Shown in pieces: positions 8,030 through 16,140 of a stretch of 64,000 nucleotides of DNA (positions are counted from its first letter, which is position 1; each line of letters starts with the position of its first letter). The DNA comes from Holophagales bacterium (GTDB taxonomy: Bacteria > Acidobacteriota > Thermoanaerobaculia > Multivoradales > JAGPDF01): assembly GCA_016699405.1 (NCBI GenBank), contig CP064972.1, positions 1,302,001 to 1,366,000 on the forward strand. The letters run 5' to 3'. The position numbers and the translations under genes were made by a program. The notes under the pieces are model-generated. The model saw only the letters and a program-made list of their open reading frames with translations, was not told the DNA's origin and made no database searches.

Positions 8030-10159
8030 ATGCACCGCCGCCCGACCGTTCGCCCGCGTCCTGTCCCCACTCGCCCGATCGCCGCCTTCGGGGCCGTGCT
8101 CGCCCTGGCGTTCACCTTCGCCTCGGCCGCCGCGGGCGTCGTCGAGCGACCGGCGATCAACCCAGGGCTCGGTCCGCCGCCACCCGAGGCGCATCGCGAC
8201 AACCCGGCGGCGACCTGGACGTCGTTGCTCGATCTCGGCGCGACCGGTCGCTTCGACCTCGCGGCCCACCTGCTCGACCTCGGCGAGATCCCCGCGGCGC
8301 AGCAGCGGGCGACCGGAGCGACGGTCGCCGAGCGGCTCTACCGCGTCCTCGCGAGTCTCTCGGCACGACGGGACGCAGTGAGCGAGGAATCGCCGGAGGG
8401 GCCGCGCGTCGAAGGCGGGCGCGCCGAGAGCGTGCTGGCGCTGCGCTTCTCGCGTGCCGGGCTGCGCGGCGAGGTGCGGTTGCGTCCGGTCGAGAGTCGC
8501 GACCGCAGCGAGCGAGCCTGGCTCTTCGACGCGCCGACCGTCTCCGCCGCGGCCTTCTGGTACACCGCCCTGGTCGTCGGCGTCCCGGCGCAGCAGGTCG
8601 AACCGATCAACCCCGGCCTCGGGCTCACGCCGCCCGAGGTGCGTCGCGGCTCACCGCGCGAGGCCGTCGGCGGTTTCCTCGAAGCCTGCGAGGCCGGGCG
8701 CTTCGATGTCGCGGCGCACTATCTCGACCTCGCCGACGTCGAGAGCGATCGCCAGGTGGCGGAGGGAGCGCGGCTCGCCCGCCGGTTGATGATCGGCCTG
8801 CTGGGCTCGGCGCGGGTCGAGCTCGACGAGATCTCCGACGACCCGCTCGGCAAGCCGGAAAGCGACGTGGCCGACAACGAGGAGCGGATCGCCACGGTAC
8901 GCCGGCGCTTTCGCACCGGCGAGGTCGTGCTGGTCCACCGCTGGGATCCTCTGCAGGGCCACGTCTGGCTCTTCTCGCGTAGCACGCTGGCGCGCCTCGG
9001 CGACCTCTACCTGTCGAGCCTGGCGATGCGCTTCGTCGACCATGTGCCGACCTTCGGTTTCGCCGGTGGCATGACCGGACTCCAGGTCTGGCAGTGGGTC
9101 GTCCTGCTCGGGGCGCTTCTCGTCGGCTGGGTGGTCAGCCGGTTCGCCGGCCGGGCGCTCCGGCGGCTGGCGCGCGCCGTGACCCGTCGAACCCGGACGG
9201 CCTGGGACGACGTGGTGGCCGAGTCGCTCGATGGTCCGGCGGCGTTTCTCGTCTGGGTGCTGCTGCTCGCCGGCGTCGTGCCGTTCCTCGGCCTCTTCCC
9301 GGCAGCGCAGACGATCGCCCACCGCCTCCTGCTCATTCTCGGCGTGCTCGGCCTCGGCTGGACCGCGGCGCGGCTCACCGACGGCTTCGTCGATCATCTG
9401 CGCCGCTCGGCCGCCGCCGAGGCCAATCAGGTGAGCGTCGGCTTCCTGCCGATCGCCGCGCGCTTCGTCAAGGTCTTCCTCGGTCTGCTGGTCGTCCTCG
9501 CGGCACTGCGGGTCGTCGGCGTCGACGTCGGCGCGGGCCTCGCCGGACTCGGTCTGGCCGGCGCGGCGGTGGCCTTCGCGGCGCAGAAGACGCTGGAAAA
9601 CCTATTCGGCGCCACGGTGATCGCCGCCGATCGGCCGTTCAAGGTGGGCGACTTCGTCGCCATCGGCAGCGATCAGGGGACCGTGGAGGACATCGGCCTG
9701 CGTTCGACGCGGCTGCGCACGCTGGGCCGCACAGTCGTGTCCGTGCCCAATGGCCTCGTCGCCGGCGGACGGCTGGAGAACTTCGCCCACCGCGACCGCT
9801 TCCTCTTCAACCCGACGGTCGGGCTGGTCTACTCGACGAGCGCGACACAACTGCGGGAGGTCCTCGCCGGTCTCGCTGCGCTCCTCGCCGCGCACCCGGA
9901 GGTCTCCTCCGAAGGACAGCGCGTGCGTTTCCGTGGCTTCGGCGACTCGGCGCTCGAAGTCGAGCTGCTCGCCTGGATCGACACACCGGATTTCCCCGCC
10001 TCGTTGCGTGTGGCCGAGGAGCTCAACTTCGGCATCCTCGACGTGGTCGAGCGCGCCGGTTCGGCGTTCGCCTTCCCGTCGCGGACGGTCTACCTCGCCT
10101 CCGACGGCGCGACGAGCTCGACTTCGGCAAGCCCGGCGGCGAAACCCCTCGCGGGCTGA
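8030..10159 (+). CDS. MscS-family mechanosensitive channel with duplicated N-terminal extension
   Basis: 709 aa from the ATG at 8030 (GAGGAA just upstream); the frame is open further upstream but a signal peptide begins here. Two copies of a periplasmic module are visible, around ERPAINPGLGPPPPEAHRDNP...GRFDLAAHLLDL (from ~40) and VEPINPGLGLTPPEVRRGSP...GRFDVAAHYLDL (from ~185). Several membrane helices follow from ~340. The MscS pore helix and beta domain include AGLGLAGAAVAFAAQKTLEN, FKVGDFVAIGSDQGTVEDIG and SVPNGLV. Such channels release solutes on hypo-osmotic shock. The short tail ends in low-complexity Ser/Ala. It converges with a second, different MscS gene 15 bp away. Confidence 0.92.
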   Translation: MHRRPTVRPRPVPTRPIAAFGAVLALAFTFASAAAGVVERPAINPGLGPPPPEAHRDNPAATWTSLLDLGATGRFDLAAHLLDLGEIPAAQQRATGATVAERLYRVLASLSARRDAVSEESPEGPRVEGGRAESVLALRFSRAGLRGEVRLRPVESRDRSERAWLFDAPTVSAAAFWYTALVVGVPAQQVEPINPGLGLTPPEVRRGSPREAVGGFLEACEAGRFDVAAHYLDLADVESDRQVAEGARLARRLMIGLLGSARVELDEISDDPLGKPESDVADNEERIATVRRRFRTGEVVLVHRWDPLQGHVWLFSRSTLARLGDLYLSSLAMRFVDHVPTFGFAGGMTGLQVWQWVVLLGALLVGWVVSRFAGRALRRLARAVTRRTRTAWDDVVAESLDGPAAFLVWVLLLAGVVPFLGLFPAAQTIAHRLLLILGVLGLGWTAARLTDGFVDHLRRSAAAEANQVSVGFLPIAARFVKVFLGLLVVLAALRVVGVDVGAGLAGLGLAGAAVAFAAQKTLENLFGATVIAADRPFKVGDFVAIGSDQGTVEDIGLRSTRLRTLGRTVVSVPNGLVAGGRLENFAHRDRFLFNPTVGLVYSTSATQLREVLAGLAALLAAHPEVSSEGQRVRFRGFGDSALEVELLAWIDTPDFPASLRVAEELNFGILDVVERAGSAFAFPSRTVYLASDGATSSTSASPAAKPLAG

Positions 10160-10174
10160 GTCGAGCGGGCCTGC

Positions 10175-11824
10175 TCAACCCGCGTCGGAGGGTCGGGCCG
10201 GGGCGTCGTGCCAGCGTTCGCGGGGGACCAGCACCGGCTCGGCGGGCTGGGCCTCGAAGTTGGGCGACATGATCTGGACGCCGAACTCGTTGAAGGCGTC
10301 CTGGATCTGCGCGTGCAGGTCGGAGAGCGCCTGCAGGCGCTCTTCCGGGCGGTCGAGGTGGGCCAGGAGCTGGTACTCGACATAGAAGTCCGACAGCGCC
10401 CTCTGCAGCACCCGCGGGCGCGGCTCGCGGCGCAGCGCCGGGGTGCGTTCGGCGGCGAGCAGCAGCAGCGCGTGGACCTGCCGCCACGGCGAGTCGTAGC
10501 CGATGGTCACCGAGGTGGCGACGATGGCCCCCTGCTCGCCGGCGAGTCGCGAGTAGTTGACGCTGCTCGTGCCGACCAGCACGGCATTGGGGATGGTGAT
10601 CTCCTCGCGCCGCCGGGTGTGCATCTTCGTCGAGAGCAGACCGACTTCGGTGATCAGCCCCTCGTGCTCGCCGACACGCACGTAGTCGCCCGGCTTGAGC
10701 GCCCGGGAGTAGACCGCCACGAGGCCGCTCATCACCTGGTTGACCATCCCCGCCGACCCGAGTGAGACCATCAGGCCGACGAAGACGCTCACCCCCTTGA
10801 AGGCGTCGCTCGACGAGCCGGGGACGTGCGGGTAGGCGACGGTGAGCGCGAAGACCCAGATCAACACGCCGACCAGCCGGCGGGTCGCCCGGACGGTCTC
10901 CGGCTCGAGCCAGCCGATCTCGATCCGACGCTGTTCGACCGCGTCGAAGAACTGGGCCGCGAGCTGCGCCACGGCCCGGGTGACGAGGAAGATCACCGCC
11001 ACGGTGAAGACACCGGGAATGGCTCCGACGAAGCCGAGGGCGAGCGAGGCGAGCCGTTCGGTGAGGTACGCGCCGAGCCGCGTGCCCCAGGGCTGGGTGA
11101 AGGGGAAGCGCGACAGCACGAAGGCGAGCCAGAGGTAGGCGAGCGTGGCGAGGAGGGCGAAACCGGCCCCACGCACGGCGAAGCGCTCGAGGCCGAGCAG
11201 GGCCTGGGTGAAGTCGAAGCCGGAGAGCGACGGGCGCCCCAGCCGGCGGTCGATCGCCGCGTGGAGCCGGTCGAGGGCCCGGCGGCGCAGCCGCAAGAGG
11301 CCCCGGGCAAGCAGCGCGAAGAGGGCGGTGGCGACGACGGCGAGCGCCAGCGAGCGCAACAGGTGGGGCCACTGGCGCTGCGCTTCGCGAGCGGCGAGCG
11401 CCTCCTGCAGGCGGGCGAGCGCCGCCTCGCCGGCGCGTTCGAGCGTCGTCGAGGAGTCGGGGTCGAGGTCGCCCTCGCCGAGGCCGAAGAGCGGATCGCT
11501 GCCGGCGCGCAGGAGTGCCCGCCGCCCGCTCCCGCCATCGACCAGGTCGAGGCGCAGGGTCGGCACGACGCCGACTTCCGGGAGCGCCGCGAGGCGGGCT
11601 TGCGCGGCCTCGACCCGCTCCGCCGGCGAGCGCTCGCGGTAGGTCTCGCGCAGCACGGCGATCTCGCGGTTCCAAAAGGAGAGCGTGGCCGGCGCCACGT
11701 CGTTCGTCGCCGGCCTCTCGTCCTCCTGCCCGGCAGCGAGAGCCGGCCACCCGGCGACGAGCGCCAGCAGGCTGACGAGCAATGGCGCAAAACGTCGGCG
11801 CGGGCGGCGCGGCTTTCGAGTCAT
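10175..11824 (-). CDS. MscS-family mechanosensitive channel
   Basis: 549 aa from the ATG at 11824, with GGGAG upstream. A basic start and signal-like segment (MTRKPRRPRRRFAPLLVSLLALVAGWPALA) precede a periplasmic helical region. Five or so membrane helices begin at about residue 145. The channel signature GSAGMVNQVMSGLVAVYSRA, then LKPGDYVRVGEHEGLITEVG and TIPNAVLVGTSSVN, marks the pore-lining helix and beta domain. A cytoplasmic C-terminal domain ends with a Pro/Arg-rich tail. It lacks the duplicated NPGLG modules of its convergent neighbour, so the two are distinct subfamilies rather than a recent duplication. Confidence 0.92.
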   Translation of the reverse strand: MTRKPRRPRRRFAPLLVSLLALVAGWPALAAGQEDERPATNDVAPATLSFWNREIAVLRETYRERSPAERVEAAQARLAALPEVGVVPTLRLDLVDGGSGRRALLRAGSDPLFGLGEGDLDPDSSTTLERAGEAALARLQEALAAREAQRQWPHLLRSLALAVVATALFALLARGLLRLRRRALDRLHAAIDRRLGRPSLSGFDFTQALLGLERFAVRGAGFALLATLAYLWLAFVLSRFPFTQPWGTRLGAYLTERLASLALGFVGAIPGVFTVAVIFLVTRAVAQLAAQFFDAVEQRRIEIGWLEPETVRATRRLVGVLIWVFALTVAYPHVPGSSSDAFKGVSVFVGLMVSLGSAGMVNQVMSGLVAVYSRALKPGDYVRVGEHEGLITEVGLLSTKMHTRRREEITIPNAVLVGTSSVNYSRLAGEQGAIVATSVTIGYDSPWRQVHALLLLAAERTPALRREPRPRVLQRALSDFYVEYQLLAHLDRPEERLQALSDLHAQIQDAFNEFGVQIMSPNFEAQPAEPVLVPRERWHDAPARPSDAG

Positions 11825-12023
11825 GGCGGGCTCCCGGCGGTCGTGAGGGGAGGATCGTCGCACAACGGGGAGGTGACGACCGGCCTCGGGGAGTCCTCCG
11901 TTTGCCACGCCGTGCGCTTCTTTCCGAGGGGCGACCGAGCGGTGGGCCGGCGTTCGACCGCCGCAGGCAGTTCCACGCATACTCTGCGCAACGCGCGGCT
12001 CGGGTGGCGACGGAGGGCTTCGG

Positions 12024-12758
12024 ATGTTCGGCCAGTACGGCTTCTTCGGCTTGGCGACGGTCTACACGGTGGCGGTGGCGGCACTCTGCGTGCGGCGTGG
12101 GGACGCCGGAGGCTGGCTGTGGATCGTGCTGGTGTTCGGGCCGGTGGGGGCGACGATCTACCTCGTGTCGCAGTTCGACTCGCTGGTTCGACCGCGCACG
12201 GTCCGGGCCCCGCGCCCGCCGGCGGCGCAGCTGCGCCGGGCGTGGACGGACGCCGAGCGGCTCGACACCGGTGCGGCGTGGGCGGAGTGCGCGTCGCTCC
12301 ACGGCGATCGCGGGAGGTGGGTGGAGACGACCGAGGCGGCGCGGCGCGCCCTCGCCAAGGACCCGGACCAGATCGACGCGCTCTACGACCTCGGGCGGGC
12401 TCTGCTCGCTCGCGGCCAGGCGGCCGAGGCACGGCAGGCGCTCGAGCGGGTCGTGGCGCGGCGACCCGATCACGCGACGGGTGAGGCGCTCTTCGCGCTC
12501 GCAAGGTCGCTGCGCGGGGCCGGAGACCTCGCGGCGGCGCGCGCCCGGTTCGAGGAGCTCGCCGAGCGCTCGAGCCGCGCCGATTTTCTCTTCGAGCTCG
12601 CGACGCTCCAGGCCGAGCTCGACGACCGCGTGGCGGCGCGAGCGACCTTCCGCCGCATCGTCGACGAGTTCGTCTTCACGCCCTCGTTCATGCGGGGTCG
12701 CGTGCGCCCCTGGGTCTGGCGCGCCCGCTGGCACCTCTGGCGGCTCGGTTCGAGCTGA
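12024..12758 (+). CDS. Membrane-anchored TPR protein
   Basis: 244 aa. Residues 1-55 form two membrane helices (GLATVYTVAVAALCVRRG and GGWLWIVLVFGPVGATIYLV), similar to the short N-terminal anchor found in phospholipase-D-type and related envelope proteins. The rest is helical with TPR-like repeats (for example DPDQIDALYDLGRALLARGQ and HATGEALFALARSLRGAGD). TPRs mediate protein contacts; no catalytic motif is seen. It lies alone between a divergent MscS gene and the deacetylase gene, so its partner cannot be guessed. Confidence 0.75.
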   Translation: MFGQYGFFGLATVYTVAVAALCVRRGDAGGWLWIVLVFGPVGATIYLVSQFDSLVRPRTVRAPRPPAAQLRRAWTDAERLDTGAAWAECASLHGDRGRWVETTEAARRALAKDPDQIDALYDLGRALLARGQAAEARQALERVVARRPDHATGEALFALARSLRGAGDLAAARARFEELAERSSRADFLFELATLQAELDDRVAARATFRRIVDEFVFTPSFMRGRVRPWVWRARWHLWRLGSS

Positions 12759-12851
12759 CCGCGACGGCGGCAGGTGCGTTCCGTGCGCCGGGCCGCGATG
12801 GTGTCGGGGCTCCCTCCGCGACGCCCGGGGGGCATCGTCTAGACTGGCGGA

Positions 12852-13856
12852 ATGGTTCGATCGCAGAGGCCGGTTGCCGCCCTCGCACTGGTCCTGACGC
12901 TGACCGTCGCCGGTGCGGGGGACGTGCTGGGCGCAGGACCCGAAGAGACCCTGCGCCGCGAGCGCACGGTCGCGGTGACGATCGACGACCTCCCGGGGCC
13001 GTCGGCGGCGATGATCCGCAACGACCCGGCGACGCTCGCCGCGATGACGCGCCAGCTTCTGGCCGCGCTGGCGGCCCATCAGGTGCCGGCGGTGGGGTTC
13101 GTCAACGCGGGCAAGCTCGAGGTCGACGGCGAGGGGGAGGCGGAGCGCGCCGCCCGCGTCGACGTGTTGCGGCTGTGGACCGCCGCGGGGCTCGAGCTCG
13201 GCAACCACACCTACTCCCATCCGAGTCTCAACCGCACCGAGCTGCCTGCTTTCGAAGCGGACCTCGAGCGGGGTGAGCCGGTGCTGCGCGCGCTGCTCGC
13301 CGAACATGGGCGGCGCCTGCGCTATTTCCGTCACCCGTTCCTCCAGGTGGGGCTCGAGCTGTCGAAGCGTCGTGCCTTCGAGGCCGATCTCGCGGCGCGC
13401 GGCTACATCGTGGCTCCGGTGACTGTCGACAACGACGAATACGTCTTCGCCGCGGTCTATGCCGACGCGCGGCGGCGTGGCGACGACGAGCGGGCGGCTC
13501 GTGTCTCCTCCGACTACCTCGACTACATGGAGCGCGTCTTCGCCTTCGTCGAGGAGGTCAGCGGGCGGCTGCTCGGGCGGGAGGTCGCCCAGACACTGTT
13601 GATCCACGCCAATACCCTGAACGCGGAGACGTTCGATCGACTTGCAGCTCGACTCGAGCGGCGCGGCTATCGCTTCGTGTCGCTCGAGACCGCGCTGGCC
13701 GATCCGGCCTACGGGCTGCCCGATGACTATGTCGGTGGCTGGGGGATCTCCTGGCTCCATCACTGGGAGCTGACCGCCGGCCGCCGGCGCTCGCCGGCGC
13801 CCGATCCGCCCGCCTGGATTCAACAGGCTTACGACGCGCTGCCGACGCGCTACTGA
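12852..13856 (+). CDS. Secreted polysaccharide deacetylase (NodB-homology, CE4)
   Basis: 334 aa. A signal peptide (MVRSQRPVAALALVLTLTVAGAG) precedes a NodB domain. Recognisable motifs are motif 1 VAVTIDDLPG (catalytic Asp pair), motif 2 HTYSHPSLN (the HxxxH metal ligands) and motif 3 RYFRHPFLQVG. CE4 enzymes remove N- or O-acetyl groups from chitin-like, peptidoglycan or capsule sugars using a divalent metal. A long insertion, DYMERVFAFVEEV..., lies between motifs 3 and 4, and ILLIHAN-like TLLIHANTLN resembles motif 5. The substrate cannot be told from the sequence. Confidence 0.88.
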   Translation: MVRSQRPVAALALVLTLTVAGAGDVLGAGPEETLRRERTVAVTIDDLPGPSAAMIRNDPATLAAMTRQLLAALAAHQVPAVGFVNAGKLEVDGEGEAERAARVDVLRLWTAAGLELGNHTYSHPSLNRTELPAFEADLERGEPVLRALLAEHGRRLRYFRHPFLQVGLELSKRRAFEADLAARGYIVAPVTVDNDEYVFAAVYADARRRGDDERAARVSSDYLDYMERVFAFVEEVSGRLLGREVAQTLLIHANTLNAETFDRLAARLERRGYRFVSLETALADPAYGLPDDYVGGWGISWLHHWELTAGRRRSPAPDPPAWIQQAYDALPTRY

Positions 13857-13980
13857 GCGCCCCGCTCCCGCGAGCCTCGGGAAGCGAGGATCTTCCGCTC
13901 CGCCGTTTCGGTCGGCAGCGAGGTGGCCGGTCGCGACCCTTCTGCCTATAATCCGATCGTCAAGCTCGCGGAGGGGAACC

Positions 13981-14688
13981 ATGAGAACGGTCGGTCTTGT
14001 TGCGAGCGTCCTGATTCTCGGCGCCATGGCCTTCTGCGGAGCGGCCAGCGCGGACTGGATCGTCCTCAAGACAGGGGTCCGGCTGGAGACGAAGGGGCCT
14101 TGGACCCTGCGCGGCAAGATGGTGCAGTTCACCTCCCGCCAGGGTCGCCTCCAGGCCCTCCCGCTCGACGAGGTCGATCTGGCGGCGAGTCAGAACGCCA
14201 CCGGGCCGGACCCGAACCGCCCGGCGCGCGAGGCGGTCGGCGAAGGGGACCAGGTGCTCATCGGCGTCGAGAAGCCGATGGTCACACCGACGCCGCTGCC
14301 CGGCGGCTACCAGCTCCGCAAGTTCATCCTCGATCCGAACGCGCCGCGCGTCTCCGGGACGATCTCGTTCGGCAAGTCGACGCTCGCGACGATCTACGAG
14401 AAGTTCCCGCGACTCCGCTACTACCGCGACGACCTCGTCCGCCGGCTCGAGCCCGGCGTCGTGGAGGCCTTCGAGCAGCGTTTCGAGAACGGCTACTACG
14501 ACCTCTCCGTCTGCTACTCGGACGATCCGAGCCAGACCAGCCCGGCCCGGGTCGAGTACTGCCTCGCCCAGCTTCTGGCGCTCGGCTTCGAGGCGCTCAA
14601 GGCGAATCCGACCCCGACGCCGACCTCGACGCCTCCACCGACGATGGTCAAGGGCAAGAAGTCGCCGAGCGCCGGCGGCGGTTCCTGA
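13981..14688 (+). CDS. Secreted protein of unknown function with Pro/Thr-rich tail
   Basis: 235 aa. The signal peptide MRTVGLVASVLILGAMAFCGAASA is followed by DWIVLKTGVRLETKGPWTLRGKMVQFT, a beta-rich start like that of proteins describing a locus of 'gradient versus threshold' type; the motif itself is not diagnostic. A helical middle part (YEKFPRLRYYRDDLVRRLEP...) follows. The C-terminus is low-complexity (PTPTPTSTPPPTMVKGKK) and could be a wall- or membrane-spanning linker. GAGGGG precedes the ATG by 5-6 nt. I do not recognise a family. It is convergent with the adenosine deaminase gene. Confidence 0.7.
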   Translation: MRTVGLVASVLILGAMAFCGAASADWIVLKTGVRLETKGPWTLRGKMVQFTSRQGRLQALPLDEVDLAASQNATGPDPNRPAREAVGEGDQVLIGVEKPMVTPTPLPGGYQLRKFILDPNAPRVSGTISFGKSTLATIYEKFPRLRYYRDDLVRRLEPGVVEAFEQRFENGYYDLSVCYSDDPSQTSPARVEYCLAQLLALGFEALKANPTPTPTSTPPPTMVKGKKSPSAGGGS

Positions 14689-14776
14689 CGACGCGGGCCG
14701 GGCCGCTCGCCCGGCGATTTCGTCGGCGCGGAGAGCCGCGCCCAGGGCATGCGCTGCGGGCGCGGACGAGGCTCCT

Positions 14777-15979
14777 CTAGCGCGTCGTCGACTTTCGAGC
14801 CGGAGACGGCTCGCTACGGTTGGCGAGCTCGTCGAGCAGCCGACCGAGGTCGCGCTCGGCATCGCGCCGGAGGCGGACGCGCTCGCGCGGGGGAAGGAAG
14901 AGTGCGTCGAACCCTTGGAGGGCGACGGTCGCGAGCTCGGCGGGCGTGAATCCGAGGTCGCGGGCAAGTCGCAGGTACTCGCCCGGCAGGTCGATGCCGA
15001 AGATCCCCGGGTCGTCGGTGGAAAGGGCAATCGTCGCGCCGGCGCGGAACCAGGTGCGGACCGGGTGGTCGGCGATCCGGGCGACCACGCCGGTCCGCAG
15101 GTTCGAGGTGAGGTTGACCTCGAGCGGGATCCGCCGCCGGATGACCTCGGCGAGCTGATCGGGACGCTCGCCGAGCAGCGTGGCGTGACCGAGACGCTCG
15201 ACCCCCAAAGCAAGAGCGGTCGCGAGGTCGTTGCTGCCGGGCGCCTCTCCGGCGTGGGCGGTCAGGTGCAGCCCCCCTTCCCGGGCGCGGCGGAAGAGCT
15301 CGGCGTAGGTGGCGAGCGGCTCGGCGGCCTCGTTGCCGGCGAGGTCGACGGCGACCACGCCCCGTCGGCGCGCGGCGATCGCCAGCTCGAGCATCTTGCG
15401 GTTCGTCGCGAGGTCGACGAAGCCGGGCGGTCGCAGCAGGCAGACGATCACTCCGCTGCCGACCGCATGAAGGCGCCTGCCTTCGGCGAGTCCCGCGAGC
15501 ACGGCGTCGAGCGCGTCTTCCTGCGAGAAGCCCGGAGCGGCGTTGAGGGCGGGGGCGAAGCGCACCTCGACATAGCGCGTCCCGTCGCGCGCCGCCTGGG
15601 CGACGAGCTCGCGTGCGGCGAGATGCAGCGCCTCGCGGCGCCGCAGAAGCGGGTAGAGCGTCTTGAAGACCTCGAGCACCGCGGCGAGGTTCTCGCGCGG
15701 CTCGTCGACCACGGTGCGCCGGCGGATCTCGTCGAGCGACAGACCGGCGAGCGGCGAGTCCCCCTGCATCCGGGCGAGGGCCTGGACCGTTTCGGAGGAG
15801 AGCGCTCCGTCGAGATGAAGATGCGTCTCGACCTTCGGCATCTCGCGCACCAGGCGCTCCACCCGGGCGGGGGTCCACTCGATCGAAGAGAAGCGAGCCG
15901 CGAGCGCGGTGTGCAGCGCCGGAGCCGGCGCTGCCGACAAGACGGCGAGCGTCAGCGAAGCCCCGAGAAGACAAGGCAT
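14777..15979 (-). CDS. Adenosine deaminase family protein with possible signal peptide
   Basis: 400 aa. The metal and catalytic motifs of adenosine/adenine deaminases are in order: KVETHLHLDGAL (first two His ligands), HAGEAPGS (third His and catalytic Glu), RLGHAT (His) and LSTDDPGIFG (Asp pair). The enzyme would convert adenosine to inosine plus ammonia. The frame begins with a hydrophobic stretch ending APAPALHTALA, which looks like a signal peptide or anchor and would make this an exported deaminase. However, the internal Met of REMPKVETH is where many cytosolic family members start, and no good Shine-Dalgarno precedes the upstream ATG, so the start and location are open. Confidence 0.88.
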   Translation of the reverse strand: MPCLLGASLTLAVLSAAPAPALHTALAARFSSIEWTPARVERLVREMPKVETHLHLDGALSSETVQALARMQGDSPLAGLSLDEIRRRTVVDEPRENLAAVLEVFKTLYPLLRRREALHLAARELVAQAARDGTRYVEVRFAPALNAAPGFSQEDALDAVLAGLAEGRRLHAVGSGVIVCLLRPPGFVDLATNRKMLELAIAARRRGVVAVDLAGNEAAEPLATYAELFRRAREGGLHLTAHAGEAPGSNDLATALALGVERLGHATLLGERPDQLAEVIRRRIPLEVNLTSNLRTGVVARIADHPVRTWFRAGATIALSTDDPGIFGIDLPGEYLRLARDLGFTPAELATVALQGFDALFLPPRERVRLRRDAERDLGRLLDELANRSEPSPARKSTTR

Positions 15980-16140
15980 CGCCGCATGCTAGCAGCGTTG
16001 CCCGAGCGCCACGGACGGCGACGGCTCGGGCAGCGGGCGGCTTTCCTGTAGTGTCTGCCGCGCATCCGAGGACGTGCGACAGCGTCGGTCGGTGGCGCCG
16101 CGGAATCGCAGCAGCCGCCGACCCGGGAGGAGTGTGGAGA

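Noticed and set aside
10023..14132. 1369-codon minus-strand open frame
   Set aside because: Shadows the MscS genes, the TPR gene and the deacetylase gene, all of which have clear motifs in their own frames.
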